A DNA stretch of 64,000 nucleotides from Hofstenia miamia (lineage: Eukaryota; Xenacoelomorpha; Acoela): assembly GCA_004352715.1 (NCBI GenBank), contig SCFE01000056.1, forward strand, positions 1,033,706 to 1,097,705, in the 5' to 3' direction. Shown here piece after piece: positions 62,639 to 64,000 of the stretch; position 1 is the stretch's first letter, and every line of letters begins with the position of its first letter. The notes beneath the pieces are model-generated. The model did no database searches. It was not told where the DNA came from and saw only the letters and a list, made by a program, of their open reading frames with translations. Position numbers and translations under genes: made by a program.

Positions 62639-63638
62639 NNNNNNNNNNNNNNNNNNNNNNNNNNNNNNNNNNNNNNNNNNNNNNNNNNNNNNNNNNNNNN
62701 NNNNNNNNNNNNNNNNNNNNNNNNNNNNNNNNNNNNNNNNNNNNNNNNNNNNNNNNNNNNNNNNNNNNNNNNNNNNNNNNNNNNNNNNNNNNNNNNNNNN
62801 NNNNNNNNNNNNNNNNNNNNNNNNNNNNNNNNNNNNNNNNNNNNNNNNNNNNNNNNNNNNNNNNNNNNNNNNNNNNNNNNNNNNNNNNNNNNNNNNNNNN
62901 NNNNNNNNNNNNNNNNNNNNNNNNNNNNNNNNNNNNNNNNNNNNNNNNNNNNNNNNNNNNNNNNNNNNNNNNNNNNNNNNNNNNNNNNNNNNNNNNNNNN
63001 NNNNNNNNNNNNNNNNNNNNNNNNNNNNNNNNNNNNNNNNNNNNNNNNNNNNNNNNNNNNNNNNNNNNNNNNNNNNNNNNNNNNNNNNNNNNNNNNNNNN
63101 NNNNNNNNNNNNNNNNNNNNNNNNNNNNNNNNNNNNNNNNNNNNNNNNNNNNNNNNNNNNNNNNNNNNNNNNNNNNNNNNNNNNNNNNNNNNNNNNNNNN
63201 NNNNNNNNNNNNNNNNNNNNNNNNNNNNNNNNNNNNNNNNNNNNNNNNNNNNNNNNNNNNNNNNNNNNNNNNNNNNNNNNNNNNNNNNNNNNNNNNNNNN
63301 NNNNNNNNNNNNNNNNNNNNNNNNNNNNNNNNNNNNNNNNNNNNNNNNNNNNNNNNNNNNNNNNNNNNNNNNNNNNNNNNNNNNNNNNNNNNNNNNNNNN
63401 NNNNNNNNNNNNNNNNNNNNNNNNNNNNNNNNNNNNNNNNNNNNNNNNNNNNNNNNNNNNNNNNNNNNNNNNNNNNNNNNNNNNNNNNNNNNNNNNNNNN
63501 NNNNNNNNNNNNNNNNNNNNNNNNNNNNNNNNNNNNNNNNNNNNNNNNNNNNNNNNNNNNNNNNNNNNNNNNNNNNNNNNNNNNNNNNNNNNNNNNNNNN
63601 NNNNNNNNNNNNNNNNNNNNNNNNNNNNNNNNNNNNNN
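62639..63638. other. Assembly gap (1000 N)
   Basis: Exactly 1000 N, a standard placeholder. Frames called across it are artefacts. Confidence 0.97.
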
Positions 63639-63639
63639 G

Positions 63640-64000
63640 ACCCAACGTATGCTCGATCTTTTCAACGCCTACTGTCCTGTCAAGAAGGTCAAGGTCTTTG
63701 AAAAAGACACACACCACGTGACGCCGCTGGTCAAACGTATGTTGAAGAGGAAATATTTCCCTGAACTTCGGAACCGCAAGAATGAGGCTAATTCTCTATC
63801 TCGAAGAATCAGGAAAACCATGCTTGATAATATTGCCAAAATGAAACATAAAGTGGGATCAAAACAATGGTGGAAGGCAGTCTCACCATGTGACTCCTTT
63901 CACGTGGATGTGGCTTTGCACGTTGATGAAATTAACAAACATTACGCACAAGTTTCCGATATTGATACATATACTGCACCGGTCCGTGATTACGTAGATG
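63640..64000 (+). CDS. LINE ORF2 fragment (region before the reverse transcriptase), open at both ends
   Basis: One frame is open from the gap to the window end (120 codons). It reads MLDLFNAYCPVKKVKVFEKD, VTPLVKRMLKRKYFPELRNR, NSLSRRIRKTMLDNIAKMKH, KQWWKAVSPCDSF and VDEINKHYAQVSDIDTY. The order 'F-FP-KKV-----P--TPLVK-LL-RK ... NS----I------K ... WW' is typical of the stretch between endonuclease and reverse transcriptase in CR1/L2/Jockey-like LINEs. It has no stops or frame changes, and it looks richer in GC than its surroundings, including third positions. It may be a young copy. The start and end lie outside the visible sequence. Confidence 0.7.

Noticed and set aside
62459-63721. Open frames of 347-420 codons on both strands
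   Set aside because: They are artefacts of the 1000-N gap. Only the separate frame starting at 63640 has real coding content.

Overview
The window is AT-rich, intron-bearing animal DNA. It has no operons, no bacterial-type gene density, long intergenic and intronic stretches, (TA)n microsatellites, and many degraded transposons (Tc1/mariner, pogo, several hAT groups, MITEs, Gypsy, LINEs). The transposon mix, with a CGGBP1-like hAT, ZMYM1-like hATs and an invertebrate-style Gypsy gag, suggests an invertebrate, probably an arthropod. The species cannot be named from the sequence. Five runs of N (731-1730, 37724-37795, 44040-44047, 47301-47479, 62639-63638) show a draft assembly, and two of them are flanked by repeated sequence that looks like unclosed overlap.

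Two host genes can be supported well. (1) On the minus strand, 9840-25367, is a PLP-dependent class-III aminotransferase-like gene of the ETNPPL/PHYKPL family (ethanolamine-phosphate or phosphohydroxylysine phospho-lyase). Eight exons are visible. The 5' coding exon(s) were not found, exon 7 has a one-base frame break in a G4 run, and an 830-bp segment carrying most of one exon is present a second time in the downstream intron between 14-bp direct repeats. (2) On the plus strand, 50472-60198, is a complete five-exon gene for an SLC9B-type (NHA2) sodium/proton antiporter of 551 aa. All exon phases agree, and the PAVVVP and Asp-Asp transport motifs are present. The two genes do not obviously work together: one acts in phospholipid or amino-acid catabolism, the other in membrane ion exchange.

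Layout. 1-2640: sequence around a gap, with a faint hAT trace near 1920-1990. 3050-3600: unrecognised, frame-broken minus-strand ORF. 4900-6400: SINE-like unit and hAT-related non-autonomous DNA with a nested MITE. 7570-8990: decayed copy of a cysteine-rich, apparently multi-copy protein family of unknown function. 9840-25367: ETNPPL-like gene, whose introns hold a tandemly duplicated unknown ORF pair (11.3-13.7 kb), two Tc1-like remnants, a pogo-like remnant and the exon copy. 25.4-32.3 kb: mostly featureless, with short tandem duplications and possible MITEs. 32.8-36.1 kb: a hAT element with a perfect 8-bp target duplication, a 62-bp x 13.8 tandem array and a hAT transposase remnant. 37.1-38.9 kb: an inverted repeat with hammerhead-like cores and a ZMYM1-like hAT remnant. 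39-50 kb: largely featureless except a LINE remnant at about 49.1 kb. 50.4-60.3 kb: the SLC9B gene, whose introns hold a THAP fragment, a CGGBP1-like hAT, a Gypsy LTR/gag/protease with a MITE in its LTR, and a LINE reverse transcriptase. 61.6-62.1 kb: antisense Tc1 remnant. 63.64-64.0 kb: open, relatively GC-rich LINE ORF running off the window.

No complete novel system could be demonstrated. The most unusual items are the exon copy with target-duplication-like flanks, the nested hAT/MITE insertions with clean target duplications, the homogeneous 62-bp array, the duplicated unknown ORF pair, the hammerhead-like inverted repeat and the cysteine-rich family.
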